This document shows, one piece after another, positions 33,852-42,967 of a DNA stretch of 64,000 nucleotides (the stretch's first letter is position 1; every line of letters starts with the position of its first letter). The translations under genes were made by a program, and so were the position numbers. This stretch comes from Syntrophus buswellii (lineage in GTDB: Bacteria; Desulfobacterota; Syntrophia; Syntrophales; Syntrophaceae). Location of the stretch: positions 496,001 through 560,000 of the forward strand of contig NZ_CP175563.1 in NCBI RefSeq assembly GCF_046097065.1. Direction: 5' to 3'. The notes under the pieces are model-generated. The model was not told the DNA's origin. It did not search any database and saw nothing but the letters and a program-made list of their open reading frames with translations.

Positions 33852-34133
33852 GTGGCACGATCAATCAAAAAAGGTCCGTTTGTTGATGAAAAGCTTCTTG
33901 ATAAGGTCAGTAAGGCTGTTGCTTCAGGGAATAAAAATGTCATTAAAACCTGGTCGCGCCGGTCAACAATAACCCCTGATTTGATAGGAATTACCTTTGC
34001 GGTGCACAACGGAAAGAAATTTATACCGGTCTTCGTGACAGAAAACATGGTCGGCCATAAACTGGGTGAGTTTGCACCCACGAGGATATTCTTCAGTCAT
34101 GCAGGTGACAGAAAATCGAAAGTGCGGAAATAG
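33852..34133 (+). CDS. rpsS: 30S ribosomal protein S19
   Basis: A 93-residue S19: ARSIKKGPFVDEKLL at the start, TWSRRSTITPDLIG and HKLGEFAPTR. GTG start three bases after the rplB stop. Confidence 0.97.
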   Translation: MARSIKKGPFVDEKLLDKVSKAVASGNKNVIKTWSRRSTITPDLIGITFAVHNGKKFIPVFVTENMVGHKLGEFAPTRIFFSHAGDRKSKVRK

Positions 34134-34187
34134 GAAATTGGTTATTTTGACAGAACCGACAAAGAAAAGATCATAGAGACGGAAAAT

Positions 34188-34520
34188 ATGGAAGCGAGAG
34201 CAGTAGCAAAATATATAAGAATGTCACCCCAGAAGGCGAGGCTGGTTGTGGATCTGATCCGCGGCAAAAGGGTGGAAGATGCAAGGGAGATTCTGACCTA
34301 TTCTCAGAAGCGGTCCGGCGAAATTGTGGGAAAGGTTCTAAAATCGGCGGTTGCGAATGCTACACAGAATCCGAACATAGACGAGAAAATTCTCTTCGTG
34401 AAGGAAGTGCTCGTCGATCAGGGACCATCATTGAAGAGATGGCGCGCCAGGGCCCAGGGCCGAGCTGCATCAATCAAAAAAAGGATGAGTCATATTACCG
34501 TTATACTTGACGAAAAGTAA
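34188..34520 (+). CDS. rplV: 50S ribosomal protein L22
   Basis: A 110-residue L22 with YIRMSPQKARLVVDLIRGK and the tunnel hairpin around GPSLKRWRARAQGRA. It lies between rpsS and rpsC as usual. Confidence 0.97.
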   Translation: MEARAVAKYIRMSPQKARLVVDLIRGKRVEDAREILTYSQKRSGEIVGKVLKSAVANATQNPNIDEKILFVKEVLVDQGPSLKRWRARAQGRAASIKKRMSHITVILDEK

Positions 34521-34538
34521 CGAGTGGGAGGTGCTAGA

Positions 34539-35189
34539 TTGGGGCAGAAGGTTAATCCTGTCGGTCTGAGGCTGGGAATCAACAAGAACTGGAATTCCAG
34601 GTGGTATGCCGATAAGAATTATCGGGAGATGCTGTATGAGGATCTGGCAATCCGCCGGTATCTCAAGAAGAAGCTTTATCACGCGGGCATTTCCCATATT
34701 GACATCGAAAGAGCGGTCAATAAGGCCAAGGTAAATATATATGCGGCGCGCCCCGGGATCATCATCGGGAAAAAGGGTGCCGAGATTGAAAAGCTGAAAA
34801 AAGACCTTGAGAACGTATCGACGAGCGAGATCATCATCAATATCCTTGAAGTACGGAAACCCGAGATTGATGCGCAGCTTGTCGCCGAAAATATTGCAAT
34901 GCAGCTGGAGAGAAGAGTCGCCTTTCGAAGGGCCATGAAAAAGTGCGTCCTCACCGCGCTGAAATTCGGTGCGAAGGGTATTCGGGTCAGTTGTTCGGGA
35001 AGATTGGGAGGGGCTGAGATGTCACGGACCGAATGGTACCGCGAAGGAAGAGTCCCGTTGCATACACTGAGGGCGGATATCGATAGCGGCTTCACGGAAG
35101 CGAAGACGGCCTACGGACAGATCGGCATCAAGGTCCTGATCTTTCACGGAGAAGTCCTGCCGGGGAAGAAGGAACTGGAACGGCCATAG
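34539..35189 (+). CDS. rpsC: 30S ribosomal protein S3
   Basis: A 216-residue S3. The TTG at 34539 gives the invariant MGQKVNPVGLRLG N-terminus, with GGGAGG correctly spaced upstream; the GTG at 34524 lies inside that ribosome site region. The KH domain (RPGIIIGKKGAEIEKLKKDL) and the C-terminal GRLGGAEMSRTEWYREGRVPLHTLRADIDSG are complete. Confidence 0.95.
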   Translation: MGQKVNPVGLRLGINKNWNSRWYADKNYREMLYEDLAIRRYLKKKLYHAGISHIDIERAVNKAKVNIYAARPGIIIGKKGAEIEKLKKDLENVSTSEIIINILEVRKPEIDAQLVAENIAMQLERRVAFRRAMKKCVLTALKFGAKGIRVSCSGRLGGAEMSRTEWYREGRVPLHTLRADIDSGFTEAKTAYGQIGIKVLIFHGEVLPGKKELERP

Positions 35190-35244
35190 GATCCGCCAAG
35201 TTCTAACATAAAACCATGCAGAAAAGAACAGAGGGATAAGTTCC

Positions 35245-35667
35245 ATGTTAATGCCAAAAAGAGTTAAATATCGAAAGCTGCAGAGAGGACGCAGAACAGG
35301 AACTGCAACACGTGGCAGCAAAGTATCCTTTGGAGATTACGGACTTCAAGCCGAGGAATGCGGCTGGATTACGGCTAGGCAGATTGAAGCGGCCAGAATT
35401 GCCATCACGCGTCATGTCCGCAGAGGCGGAAAGATATGGATACGGATATTTCCTCATAAATCGATAACTAAGAAACCAGCCGAAACGAGAATGGGAAAAG
35501 GAAAGGGTGCGCCGGAGGAATGGGTGGCGGTCGTCAAGCCGGGAACGGTGCTCTATGAGATGCAGGGAGTTTCAAAGGATGTGGCAAGGGAAGCTTTCCG
35601 GCTTGCATCACATAAACTTCCAATAGGAACGAGGTTTCTTGCTAGGGAGTTGTCAGATGAAGGCTAA
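35245..35667 (+). CDS. rplP: 50S ribosomal protein L16
   Basis: A 140-residue L16 with MLMPKRVKYRK and the RRGGKIWIRIFPHKSITKKPAETRMGKGKG block near the A-site tRNA elbow. It overlaps rpmC by 11 bases. Confidence 0.97.
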   Translation: MLMPKRVKYRKLQRGRRTGTATRGSKVSFGDYGLQAEECGWITARQIEAARIAITRHVRRGGKIWIRIFPHKSITKKPAETRMGKGKGAPEEWVAVVKPGTVLYEMQGVSKDVAREAFRLASHKLPIGTRFLARELSDEG

Positions 35668-35854
35668 GGAATGGAGAGACAAAAGCCTTGATGAAATAAG
35701 GCAGAAGAAGAACGAGCTGGTTGAGGAGCTTTTTAACCTGAGAATGCGCAGTGCTTCAGGGCAACTTGAATCTACGGCTGCATTCGGAAAGATCAAGAAG
35801 GATATCGCCCGGGCAAAAACGATATTGCGGGAAAAGGGGGTTAAGGAGCATTGA
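35657..35854 (+). CDS. rpmC: 50S ribosomal protein L29
   Basis: A 65-residue coiled-coil L29: MKAKEWRDKSLDEIRQKKNELVEELFNLRM. The ATG lies inside the rplP end, so coupling is likely. Its stop overlaps the TTG of rpsQ. Confidence 0.95.
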   Translation: MKAKEWRDKSLDEIRQKKNELVEELFNLRMRSASGQLESTAAFGKIKKDIARAKTILREKGVKEH

Positions 35855-36108
35855 AAGAACGGGGTAAGAACAGAACAATCAAAGGGGTTGTCGTCAGTAA
35901 CAAGATGGACAAAACCATCGTCATTCGAGCCGAGCGCCTTGTGAAGCATGCTGTTTTTCATAAATACACAAAAAGGCACACAAAATACCTTGCTCATGAT
36001 GAAAGAAATGAATGTCAGGTGGGAGATACCGTGATCATCATGGAGTCGCGCCCGCTCAGCAGATTGAAGAGATGGAGAATGCTCAATATCGTCGAAAAGG
36101 CGAAGTAG
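35851..36108 (+). CDS. rpsQ: 30S ribosomal protein S17
   Basis: An 85-residue S17 OB-fold protein: KGVVVSNKMDKTIVIRAERLVKHAVFHKY. The TTG start overlaps the rpmC stop after GGAG. Confidence 0.95.
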   Translation: MKERGKNRTIKGVVVSNKMDKTIVIRAERLVKHAVFHKYTKRHTKYLAHDERNECQVGDTVIIMESRPLSRLKRWRMLNIVEKAK

Positions 36109-36142
36109 ATAGAAAATACGGGAAGGTTGATGGAGTCGCGTT

Positions 36143-36511
36143 ATGATACAGATGCAAACGGTGCTTAATGTGGCCGATAATTCCGGTGCTAAGAAAGTCG
36201 CCTGCATTAAAGTGCTAGGGGGCTCGAAACGAAGGTATGCCGGCGTGGGTGACGTCATAGTTGTGGCTGTAAAGGAAGCCATGCCGAATTCGAAGGTCAA
36301 GAAAGGCGATGTCATGAAAGCCGTCATCGTTCGAACGGCAAAAGAGGTCAGACGTCCGGATGGATCTTATTTGAAGTTCGATGACAATTCTGCCGTTCTG
36401 ATCAGCAACCAGATGGAGCCCATTGGAACAAGAATATTCGGCCCCGTAGCAAGGGAACTCAGGGCCAGGCAATTTATGAAGATTATATCACTGGCGCCGG
36501 AAGTGCTCTGA
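36143..36511 (+). CDS. rplN: 50S ribosomal protein L14
   Basis: A 122-residue L14: MIQMQTVLNVADNSGAKKVACIKVLGG at the start and GTRIFGPVARELR near the end. It binds ribosome-silencing factor and the 30S interface. Confidence 0.97.
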   Translation: MIQMQTVLNVADNSGAKKVACIKVLGGSKRRYAGVGDVIVVAVKEAMPNSKVKKGDVMKAVIVRTAKEVRRPDGSYLKFDDNSAVLISNQMEPIGTRIFGPVARELRARQFMKIISLAPEVL

Positions 36512-36580
36512 AACTCGGGATCTTGAAATTGCGCTGTTGATGATAGGCATAACCGCGGACGAGAAGATGGAGAATAGGAA

Positions 36581-36901
36581 ATGCAAGTGAAGCATTTGAA
36601 AAAAGGCGACCTGGTCAAGGTCATCGCAGGAAAGGAAAAGGGGAAAACCGGAAAAGTCCTGACGGTGCTCAAGGATAATAACAGGGTCGTTATAGAAAAG
36701 CTTAACATGATAAAAAGGCACCAGAAAGCCAATGCAATGGGAAAAGGCGGCATCGTGGAGAAGGAGGGGCCGATTCACGCATCGAATGTAAGCATTCTGT
36801 GCGGAAAGTGTAACAAGGAAACAAGGATCGGCATCAAGATTTTCGAGGACGGGAAGAGAGTTCGGATTTGCAAAAAATGCAGTGAAATATTGGATGTGTA
36901 G
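36581..36901 (+). CDS. rplX: 50S ribosomal protein L24
   Basis: A 106-residue assembly initiator with a KOW motif (KKGDLVKVIAGKEKGKTGKVL). The C-terminal part has a CGKC...CKKC pair, suggesting the zinc-binding form of L24. Confidence 0.96.
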   Translation: MQVKHLKKGDLVKVIAGKEKGKTGKVLTVLKDNNRVVIEKLNMIKRHQKANAMGKGGIVEKEGPIHASNVSILCGKCNKETRIGIKIFEDGKRVRICKKCSEILDV

Positions 36902-36912
36902 GTAGTGGAGAC

Positions 36913-37452
36913 ATGGCGAGATTAAAGGAGTATTATAAAAAAGAAGTCGTTCCTGCTCTGATTTCACAGTTCGGATACAGCAATCCCATGCAGGTTCCGG
37001 TGATGAAGAAGATTGTGGTAAACATGGGGCTGGGTGAGGCGATACAGAACGTGAAGATTCTTGATACAGCAACCGGGGAGCTGGAACTGATTACGGGTCA
37101 GAAGGCTGTTATTACGAAAGCCAAGAAGTCGATTGCTACGTTCAAACTGAGAAAGGGCATGTCCATCGGATGCAGAGTCACGTTGAGGCGTGAGCGAATG
37201 TATGAGTTTTTCGATCGGTTCATTAACGTGGCCCTTCCGCGGATTCGCGATTTCCGTGGGGTATCCCCCAATACGTTCGACGGCCGTGGAAATTTTTCGA
37301 TCGGTGTAAAAGAGCAGATCATCTTTCCTGAAATTGAATACGATAAAATAGAAAAAATTCGAGGAATGAATATCGCCATCGTGACGAATGCCGCCACAGA
37401 TGAGGAAGCAAGGGCACTTTTGAAGCATATGGGAGTTCCTTTCAGAAGTTAA
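36913..37452 (+). CDS. rplE: 50S ribosomal protein L5
   Basis: A 179-residue L5, with MKKIVVNMGLGEA, the GQKAVITKAKKSIATFKLRKGMSIGCRVTLR core split in two, and the RIRDFRGV loop, binding 5S rRNA. Confidence 0.97.
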   Translation: MARLKEYYKKEVVPALISQFGYSNPMQVPVMKKIVVNMGLGEAIQNVKILDTATGELELITGQKAVITKAKKSIATFKLRKGMSIGCRVTLRRERMYEFFDRFINVALPRIRDFRGVSPNTFDGRGNFSIGVKEQIIFPEIEYDKIEKIRGMNIAIVTNAATDEEARALLKHMGVPFRS

Positions 37453-37492
37453 AGAAAACAGCTAGGGAAGAGAAATAACCGGAGGAGTCGGA

Positions 37493-37678
37493 GTGGCAAA
37501 AAAATCCTTGATAGCGAAGGCAAAAAGAGAGCCGAAATATTCTGTGAGAACCTACAATAGATGTGCGATATGCGGCAGGCCAAGGGCATATTACAGGAAA
37601 TTTGGTATGTGCAGGATATGTTTGAGGCAGTTATCGTCAAAAGGCGAAATTCCCGGCGTGATTAAATCCAGCTGGTAG
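37493..37678 (+). CDS. rpsN: 30S ribosomal protein S14, zinc-binding short form
   Basis: A 61-residue S14 with two zinc knuckles (CAIC and CRIC), the short C+ (type Z) form. The alternative long zinc-free form is not present here. GTG start after GGAGGAG. Confidence 0.96.
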   Translation: MAKKSLIAKAKREPKYSVRTYNRCAICGRPRAYYRKFGMCRICLRQLSSKGEIPGVIKSSW

Positions 37679-37702
37679 TCAATATATTTAAGGAGTAGGT
37701 AT

Positions 37703-38104
37703 ATGGGGATGACCGATCCGATCGCAGATATGCTCACAAGGATAAGAAATGCAAATCGAGCACGTTTCAAGAGTGTCGAGGTGCTGCATTCAGGGATCAA
37801 TCTGAACATAGTGAAAGTGTTAAAGAAAGCCGGGTATATTGGCGGATATGACATCAAAAAGAACGAGAAGGGCTTCGACGTTCTTAATGTCTATCTGAAA
37901 TATCCCGACAGCAAGACGACCATCATTCAAGACATCCAGAGGGTCAGCAAACCAAGCAGACGGATCTATGTCAAGCGGGATAAGATTCCAAAGGTGCTCA
38001 ACGGATACGGTGTCGCCATCATATCCACATCGAAGGGTGTGATTACAGACAAAGAGGCCAGGGAAAAGAACGTCGGTGGCGAAGTGCTCTGCAAGGTCTG
38101 GTAG
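37703..38104 (+). CDS. rpsH: 30S ribosomal protein S8
   Basis: A 133-residue S8: TDPIADMLTRIRNA at the start and the C-terminal GYGVAIISTSKGVITDKEAR(E)KNVGGEVLCKVW. It is a known translational repressor of the spc operon in other bacteria. ATG at 37703 is best spaced from AGGAG. Confidence 0.97.
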   Translation: MGMTDPIADMLTRIRNANRARFKSVEVLHSGINLNIVKVLKKAGYIGGYDIKKNEKGFDVLNVYLKYPDSKTTIIQDIQRVSKPSRRIYVKRDKIPKVLNGYGVAIISTSKGVITDKEAREKNVGGEVLCKVW

Positions 38105-38158
38105 GAAGCATAGGAGTTGGTGATAGGGTAGCAGAAGGATAACGACAGGAGAGTTATC

Positions 38159-38698
38159 ATGTCAAGAATTGGTAAAAAACCGATAGAACTGCCGGCGAAG
38201 GTAACATGTGAGCGCACGGTAAACACAATAAAAGTTACCGGTCCGCGCGGTGAATTGGCGGCCATTATACCGGAACGGATCGATGTTGTCATGGAGCCCG
38301 GGAAGGTCGTGGTGAACAGGCCTTCAAACAGCAGGCAGGACCGGGCGTATCACGGACTGGTAAGAACCCTGATACAGAATATGGTTACTGGTGTGAATAC
38401 CGGTTATGAGAAGAATCTTGAGATCGTGGGTGTTGGATACAAGGCGGAGGCGGACGGGAAAAATCTTAAATTGACCATCGGCTTTTCGAGTCCTGTAATC
38501 TATACCGTGCCCGAGGGGATCGATTTCAGGATCGAAAAGCAGACAGCGATTATCCTGTCCGGAATCGACAAGGAGCAGGTGGGAAAGGTTGCTGCTGACA
38601 TCCGCAGAATTAAAAAACCCGAACCCTATAAGGGAAAGGGAATCAAATATGCCGGTGAGGTAGTAAGACGCAAGGTCGGGAAATCTGTAGGGGCATGA
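38159..38698 (+). CDS. rplF: 50S ribosomal protein L6
   Basis: A 179-residue two-domain L6: MSRIGKKPIELP at the start, GVGYKAEADGKNL and the C-terminal RIKKPEPYKGKGIKYAGEVVRRKVGK motif near the sarcin-ricin loop. Confidence 0.97.
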   Translation: MSRIGKKPIELPAKVTCERTVNTIKVTGPRGELAAIIPERIDVVMEPGKVVVNRPSNSRQDRAYHGLVRTLIQNMVTGVNTGYEKNLEIVGVGYKAEADGKNLKLTIGFSSPVIYTVPEGIDFRIEKQTAIILSGIDKEQVGKVAADIRRIKKPEPYKGKGIKYAGEVVRRKVGKSVGA

Positions 38699-38750
38699 CG
38701 TCTAAAGTAAAACAATACAATTTATATCGGTAATACGGCGAGGTAGAAAG

Positions 38751-39116
38751 TTGGCGTCGAAAAAAGTTCAGGAAATCAGGAAGAAGAGAAAATCTCGGGT
38801 TCGTGCAAAGATCAGCGGTACGACCGAGAGACCGAGGCTGGCAGTCTTCAGGAGCGCGAAGCATATTTACGTGCAAGCCGTGGACGACAATGTAGGGAAA
38901 ACGATTGCGCAGGCCTCTACAATTAATGAAGAAGTAAAGAGCAAGGTGCTTGAAGCGAAAAAGGTGGACGCGGCCAAAGAGGTTGGACGGGAAATATCCA
39001 GGAAACTTCAGGCTATGGGGATACAAGAGGCCGTGTTTGACCGCTCATGCTACCTGTATCATGGAAGAGTGAAGGCATTAGCTGACGGTGCCAGGGAAGA
39101 AGGGTTAAAATTTTAG
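38751..39116 (+). CDS. rplR: 50S ribosomal protein L18
   Basis: A 121-residue 5S rRNA-binding protein: RPRLAVFRSAKHIYVQ and the C-terminal FDRSCYLYHGRVKALADGAREEGL. TTG start. Confidence 0.96.
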   Translation: MASKKVQEIRKKRKSRVRAKISGTTERPRLAVFRSAKHIYVQAVDDNVGKTIAQASTINEEVKSKVLEAKKVDAAKEVGREISRKLQAMGIQEAVFDRSCYLYHGRVKALADGAREEGLKF

Positions 39117-39157
39117 AACAAAAATTCATTTTCTATTCATCTTGAAGGGATTGATCA

Positions 39158-39652
39158 TTGGATAAGAAAGATTTCGGTGAAGTTGAATTTCTGGACAGGG
39201 TCATCGCGATCAACAGGACTGCGAAGGTCGTGAAAGGTGGAAGGCGATTTCGATTCAGTGCGATTGTCGTTGTGGGTGACGGCAACGGGTCTGTCGGCGC
39301 CGGCTTGGGAAAGGCGCACGAGGTTCCTGAAGCCATCAGAAAAGGCATGGAGCAGGCCAAAAAAAGCATGACGAGAATCGAAGTCGAAAGAGGGACCATA
39401 CCCTACGAAGTGATTGGCAAATTCGGGGCGGGGCGCGTGCTTCTGAAACCGGCATCCGAAGGAACCGGGTTGATTGCGGGTGGAGCCGTCAGGGCAGTGC
39501 TGGAAGTAGCCGGAATCCGAAATATCCTTACAAAATGCTTAGGCTCTCACAATCCGCATAACCTTGTTAAGGCAACTCTTGAGGGACTGCGTCGATTGGA
39601 CAGCCCGGAAAGGATTGCTTCTCTGCGCGGCAGGACCGTAGCGGAACTATAG
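39158..39652 (+). CDS. rpsE: 30S ribosomal protein S5
   Basis: A 164-residue S5 with dsRNA-binding-like N-terminal domain (LDRVIAINRTAKVVKGGRRFRFSA) and GLGKAHEVPEAIRKG. The C-terminal HNLVKATLEGL part is complete. TTG start eight bases after GAAGGGA. Confidence 0.96.
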   Translation: MDKKDFGEVEFLDRVIAINRTAKVVKGGRRFRFSAIVVVGDGNGSVGAGLGKAHEVPEAIRKGMEQAKKSMTRIEVERGTIPYEVIGKFGAGRVLLKPASEGTGLIAGGAVRAVLEVAGIRNILTKCLGSHNPHNLVKATLEGLRRLDSPERIASLRGRTVAEL

Positions 39653-39670
39653 AATTAAGGGGACGGTACA

Positions 39671-39865
39671 TTGACTAGGAAACTGAAGATAACGCTCAAG
39701 AAAAGTATGATCGGGAGACCTTCCAAGCAGAGGGATATCCTTAGGGGCATGGGACTTTTGAAGATCAACAAGGCGGTCATCCTCAAGGACAGTCCTGAAA
39801 TAAGAGGTATGGTGAACAAGGTGAGTCATCTTGTGATTTGCGAGGAACTTGAGGGAGGGGAATAA
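39671..39865 (+). CDS. rpmD: 50S ribosomal protein L30
   Basis: A 64-residue L30: KLKITLKKSMIGRPSKQRDILRGMGL and MVNKVSHLV. TTG start; its TAA shares one base with the ATG of rplO. Confidence 0.95.
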   Translation: MTRKLKITLKKSMIGRPSKQRDILRGMGLLKINKAVILKDSPEIRGMVNKVSHLVICEELEGGE

Positions 39866-40308
39866 TGGATCTCAGTCAATTAGCGCCGCCTGCGGGTTCG
39901 AGGAAAAAGAAGAAGAGAGTCGGCAGAGGAAACGGTTCCGGACACGGCGGGACAGCCTGTAAAGGCCACAAAGGCCAGAATTCAAGGTCCGGCGGTGGTG
40001 TCAGAGACGGATTCGAAGGCGGACAGATGCCCTTGACGCGGCGTTTGCCAAAAAGGGGATTCCGGAGCAGGCTCTGCAAGGATATCGCTACGCTCAATCT
40101 TGATAAGCTGAATGTCTTTGAGACCGGCATGGTCATCGATGTGGATCAGCTGAGGAAAAGCGGGCTGATTAAGAATTCCGCGAAAAACGTCAAGATTCTT
40201 GGATGCGGAGAAGTTGATCATCCTTTGACGGTGAAAATAGCGATGATCAGTACAGGGGCACGAACGAAGATTGAAGCGGCAGGTGGATCGGTTATCGAGG
40301 TAGTCTGA
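39865..40308 (+). CDS. rplO: 50S ribosomal protein L15
   Basis: A 147-residue L15 with the glycine-rich KKKKRVGRGNGSGHGGTACKGHKGQ N-terminal tail spread over residues 13-37, and the GGQMPLTRRLPKRGF motif. secY begins one base after its stop. Confidence 0.97.
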   Translation: MDLSQLAPPAGSRKKKKRVGRGNGSGHGGTACKGHKGQNSRSGGGVRDGFEGGQMPLTRRLPKRGFRSRLCKDIATLNLDKLNVFETGMVIDVDQLRKSGLIKNSAKNVKILGCGEVDHPLTVKIAMISTGARTKIEAAGGSVIEVV

Positions 40309-40309
40309 T

Positions 40310-41617
40310 TTGATAGACGGCTTAAGAAATATCAATAAAATACCGGAGCTACAAAAGAGAATTCTCTATACGCTTTTGATGCTGTTCGTATATCGAGTCG
40401 GGGCGCATATTCCAACTCCCGGAATAGATACGGCGGCGTTGATGGCCTTTTTCGAGCAGGCAAAGGGATCGCTGCTGGGGCTCTTTGACATGTTTGCCGG
40501 CGGAGCGTTGAGTAACCTGTCCGTCTTTGCCCTCGGGATCATGCCGTACATCAGTGCTTCCATTATTCTTCAACTCCTTACCGTGGCCATTCCTCATCTC
40601 GAGCGGCTGTCAAAGGAAGGCGAGGCGGGCCGAAGAAAGATCACCCAGTACACCCGGTATGGAACCGTCGGACTGAGCATCATCCAGGGATTTGGAATAT
40701 CCGTCGGACTGGAGAACATGGCCGGTCCCACGGGGGTGTCAATCGTTCTTCAGCCCGGCTGGGGATTCCGGTTAATGACCGTATTGACCTTGACGGCCGG
40801 TACGGCGTTTTTGATGTGGCTCGGAGAACAGATTACCGAAAAGGGTATAGGAAACGGCATCTCCCTGATCATCTTCGCCGGCATCGTCTGTCGGGGACCG
40901 GAAGCGATCATCAATACGTTCCGTCTCTTATCGACGGGTGAGATGGGGTTTTTCCTGATCATTATCCTGATTGTCATGATGATCAGCGTCGTAGGGACCA
41001 TCGTGTTCGTTGAAAGCGGGCAGAGACGAATTCCCGTGCAATATGCCAAGAGGGTTGTAGGTAGGAAAGTATACGGAGGCCAGTCGACGCACCTGCCTCT
41101 GAAAGTGAATACGGCAGGGGTCATTCCGCCGATCTTCGCCTCTTCCATCATCATGTTTCCCGCCACGATCGCGAATTTTATCCCGCATCCGTGGATGAAG
41201 GCCGTGGCGGATGCATTAATTCCGGGAAGAATAGGCTATGAACTTTTATATGTGGGATTTATCGTCTTTTTTTGCTATTTTTACACAGCTGTAACATTCA
41301 ATCCCACCGATGTAGCCGAAAATATGAGAAAGTACGGCGGATATGTCCCGGGAATCCGACCCGGGAAGAAAACGGCGGAATACATAGACGATGTCTTGAC
41401 CCGGTTGACGTTCAGTGGCGCCATTTACGTGTCTGCCGTGTGCGTCCTGCCAAGCATCCTGATCGCGTATTTCAACGTACCCTTCTATTTCGGAGGTACG
41501 GCGCTGCTGATTGTCGTGGGCGTTGCTCTGGACACGGCAGGCCAATTGGAAACGCATCTCCTCACGAGGCAGTATGAGGGATTCCTGAAGAAGGGCAAGA
41601 TCGCGAGAAGAAGGTAG
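40310..41617 (+). CDS. secY: Protein translocase subunit SecY
   Basis: A 435-residue channel protein with ten membrane segments. It has RVGAHIPTPGID after TM1, the GGALSNLSVFALGIMPYISASI plug/TM2 region, GNGISLIIFAGI, and the cytoplasmic loop GIRPGKKTAEYID. TTG start preceded by GAGG within the end of rplO. It partners SecE (17060). The adk gene that often follows is absent; map comes next. Confidence 0.96.
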   Translation: MIDGLRNINKIPELQKRILYTLLMLFVYRVGAHIPTPGIDTAALMAFFEQAKGSLLGLFDMFAGGALSNLSVFALGIMPYISASIILQLLTVAIPHLERLSKEGEAGRRKITQYTRYGTVGLSIIQGFGISVGLENMAGPTGVSIVLQPGWGFRLMTVLTLTAGTAFLMWLGEQITEKGIGNGISLIIFAGIVCRGPEAIINTFRLLSTGEMGFFLIIILIVMMISVVGTIVFVESGQRRIPVQYAKRVVGRKVYGGQSTHLPLKVNTAGVIPPIFASSIIMFPATIANFIPHPWMKAVADALIPGRIGYELLYVGFIVFFCYFYTAVTFNPTDVAENMRKYGGYVPGIRPGKKTAEYIDDVLTRLTFSGAIYVSAVCVLPSILIAYFNVPFYFGGTALLIVVGVALDTAGQLETHLLTRQYEGFLKKGKIARRR

Positions 41618-41651
41618 CGGAGTCGGTCTTGGCAGCCGCGTGAACGGATCA

Positions 41652-42401
41652 ATGGTTATTATCAAGGCGCCTGAAGAGATTGAGAAGATAAGGACAAGCA
41701 GCAGGATTGCGGCCGAGGTCTTGAAGGAACTGGAAAGTCTGGTGGAGCCTGGCATCAGAACCATGGAGCTCGAGCAGTATGCCGAGGCACTGGCCGCCCG
41801 GAAAAAGGTGCGCCCGGCATTTAAAGGCTACAACGGATTTCCCTTCGGGTTGTGCGTTTCCGTGAATGAGGAGGTTGTTCATGGGATGCCCTCGAAACGT
41901 GTCCTGAGAGAAGGGGATATTGTCAGCCTCGACTACGGTGTCTTTTGCAACGGGTATTATGGAGATACAGCGATTACGGTGCCGGTTGGCAAGATCTCTG
42001 AGGAATCGTCGAAGCTGCTGAAGGCGACCAGGGAAGGTCTCTATCGAGGCATTGACGAGACGAAGGAAGGAAATCGTCTAGGAGACATTTCGGCGGCCAT
42101 ACAAAATTACGTCGAGAGCGCCGGTTTTTCCGTAGTGAGAGATTATGTAGGACACGGCATCGGCAAAAGCCTGCATGAGGATCCCCAGGTTCCTAATTAC
42201 GGCATCAAAGGCAGGGGAATGCTGCTGAAAAAAGGGATGGTCCTTGCGATTGAACCAATGGTAAATGCCGGTAAATTCCAGATAAAAGTTTTAAAGGACC
42301 ATTGGACTGTCGTGACGGAGGACGGTAAAAATTCTGCTCACTTTGAACACACCGTTGCGATAACGGATAAGGGACCGGAAATATTAAGCTACGTAAACTG
42401 A
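41652..42401 (+). CDS. map: Methionine aminopeptidase, type I
   Basis: Removes initiator methionine from nascent proteins. The 249-residue protein has all five metal ligands in expected places: Asp in VSLDYGV and GDTAIT, His in GHGIGKSLHEDP, Glu in AIEPMV, and Glu in FEHTVAIT. No N-terminal zinc finger. A GTG at 41640 would add four residues; the ATG giving MVIIKAPEEIEKI matches the family. Confidence 0.95.
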   Translation: MVIIKAPEEIEKIRTSSRIAAEVLKELESLVEPGIRTMELEQYAEALAARKKVRPAFKGYNGFPFGLCVSVNEEVVHGMPSKRVLREGDIVSLDYGVFCNGYYGDTAITVPVGKISEESSKLLKATREGLYRGIDETKEGNRLGDISAAIQNYVESAGFSVVRDYVGHGIGKSLHEDPQVPNYGIKGRGMLLKKGMVLAIEPMVNAGKFQIKVLKDHWTVVTEDGKNSAHFEHTVAITDKGPEILSYVN

Positions 42402-42511
42402 ACGGCCGTTCTCAGCTTGGCGGCTGGCAAAGGGTGAGTCAGAATCAGGGATCCGCATGAACGCGGATTTGTGAACTTTCGTAGCGATTTAGAAACAGGA
42501 TAGGATAGGTT

Positions 42512-42730
42512 ATGGCCAAGGAAGAACCCATAGAAGTAGAGGGGCGCGTGATCGAACCCCTGCCGAACGCGATGTTCAGGGTGGAGTTGGAGAATGGCCA
42601 TCGTGTTCTGGCTCACATTTCCGGTAAAATGAGGATGCATTTCATAAAAATTTTGCCCGGCGATAAAGTGACCGTGGAGTTGTCCCCTTACGATTTGACA
42701 AGGGGGAGAATCGTCTATCGGACAAAATAA
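42512..42730 (+). CDS. infA: Translation initiation factor IF-1
   Basis: A 72-residue OB-fold factor: IEVEGRVIEPLPNAMFRVELENGHRVLAHISGKMR split across the barrel, ending GRIVYRTK. It follows map after a 110-base spacer with no gene. Confidence 0.97.
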   Translation: MAKEEPIEVEGRVIEPLPNAMFRVELENGHRVLAHISGKMRMHFIKILPGDKVTVELSPYDLTRGRIVYRTK

Positions 42731-42822
42731 AAAAGCAGGCGGAGAAAAGCTCTCTGCTTGTCAGGCGCATCAACGTCCTGGGGCAATAAATAATATTCAG
42801 ATAGAGGGGTGGAATTAACATC

Positions 42823-42936
42823 GTGAAAGTAAGATCATCTGTCAAAAAAATCTGCGATAAGTGCAAGATCATCAAAAGGCGCGGACTGCTGAGAGTTATC
42901 TGCGAAAATCCAAAGCATAAGCAGCGGCAGGGATAG
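42823..42936 (+). CDS. rpmJ: 50S ribosomal protein L36
   Basis: A 37-residue L36: MKVRSSVKKICDKCKIIKRR opening, and CENPKHKQRQG end. The CxxC...C...H ligands for zinc are complete. GTG start after GAGGGG. It is short enough to be missed by simple gene finders. Confidence 0.96.
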   Translation: MKVRSSVKKICDKCKIIKRRGLLRVICENPKHKQRQG

Positions 42937-42967
42937 CATATCGAATTTGTGAGCAGGAGGAAATCCG

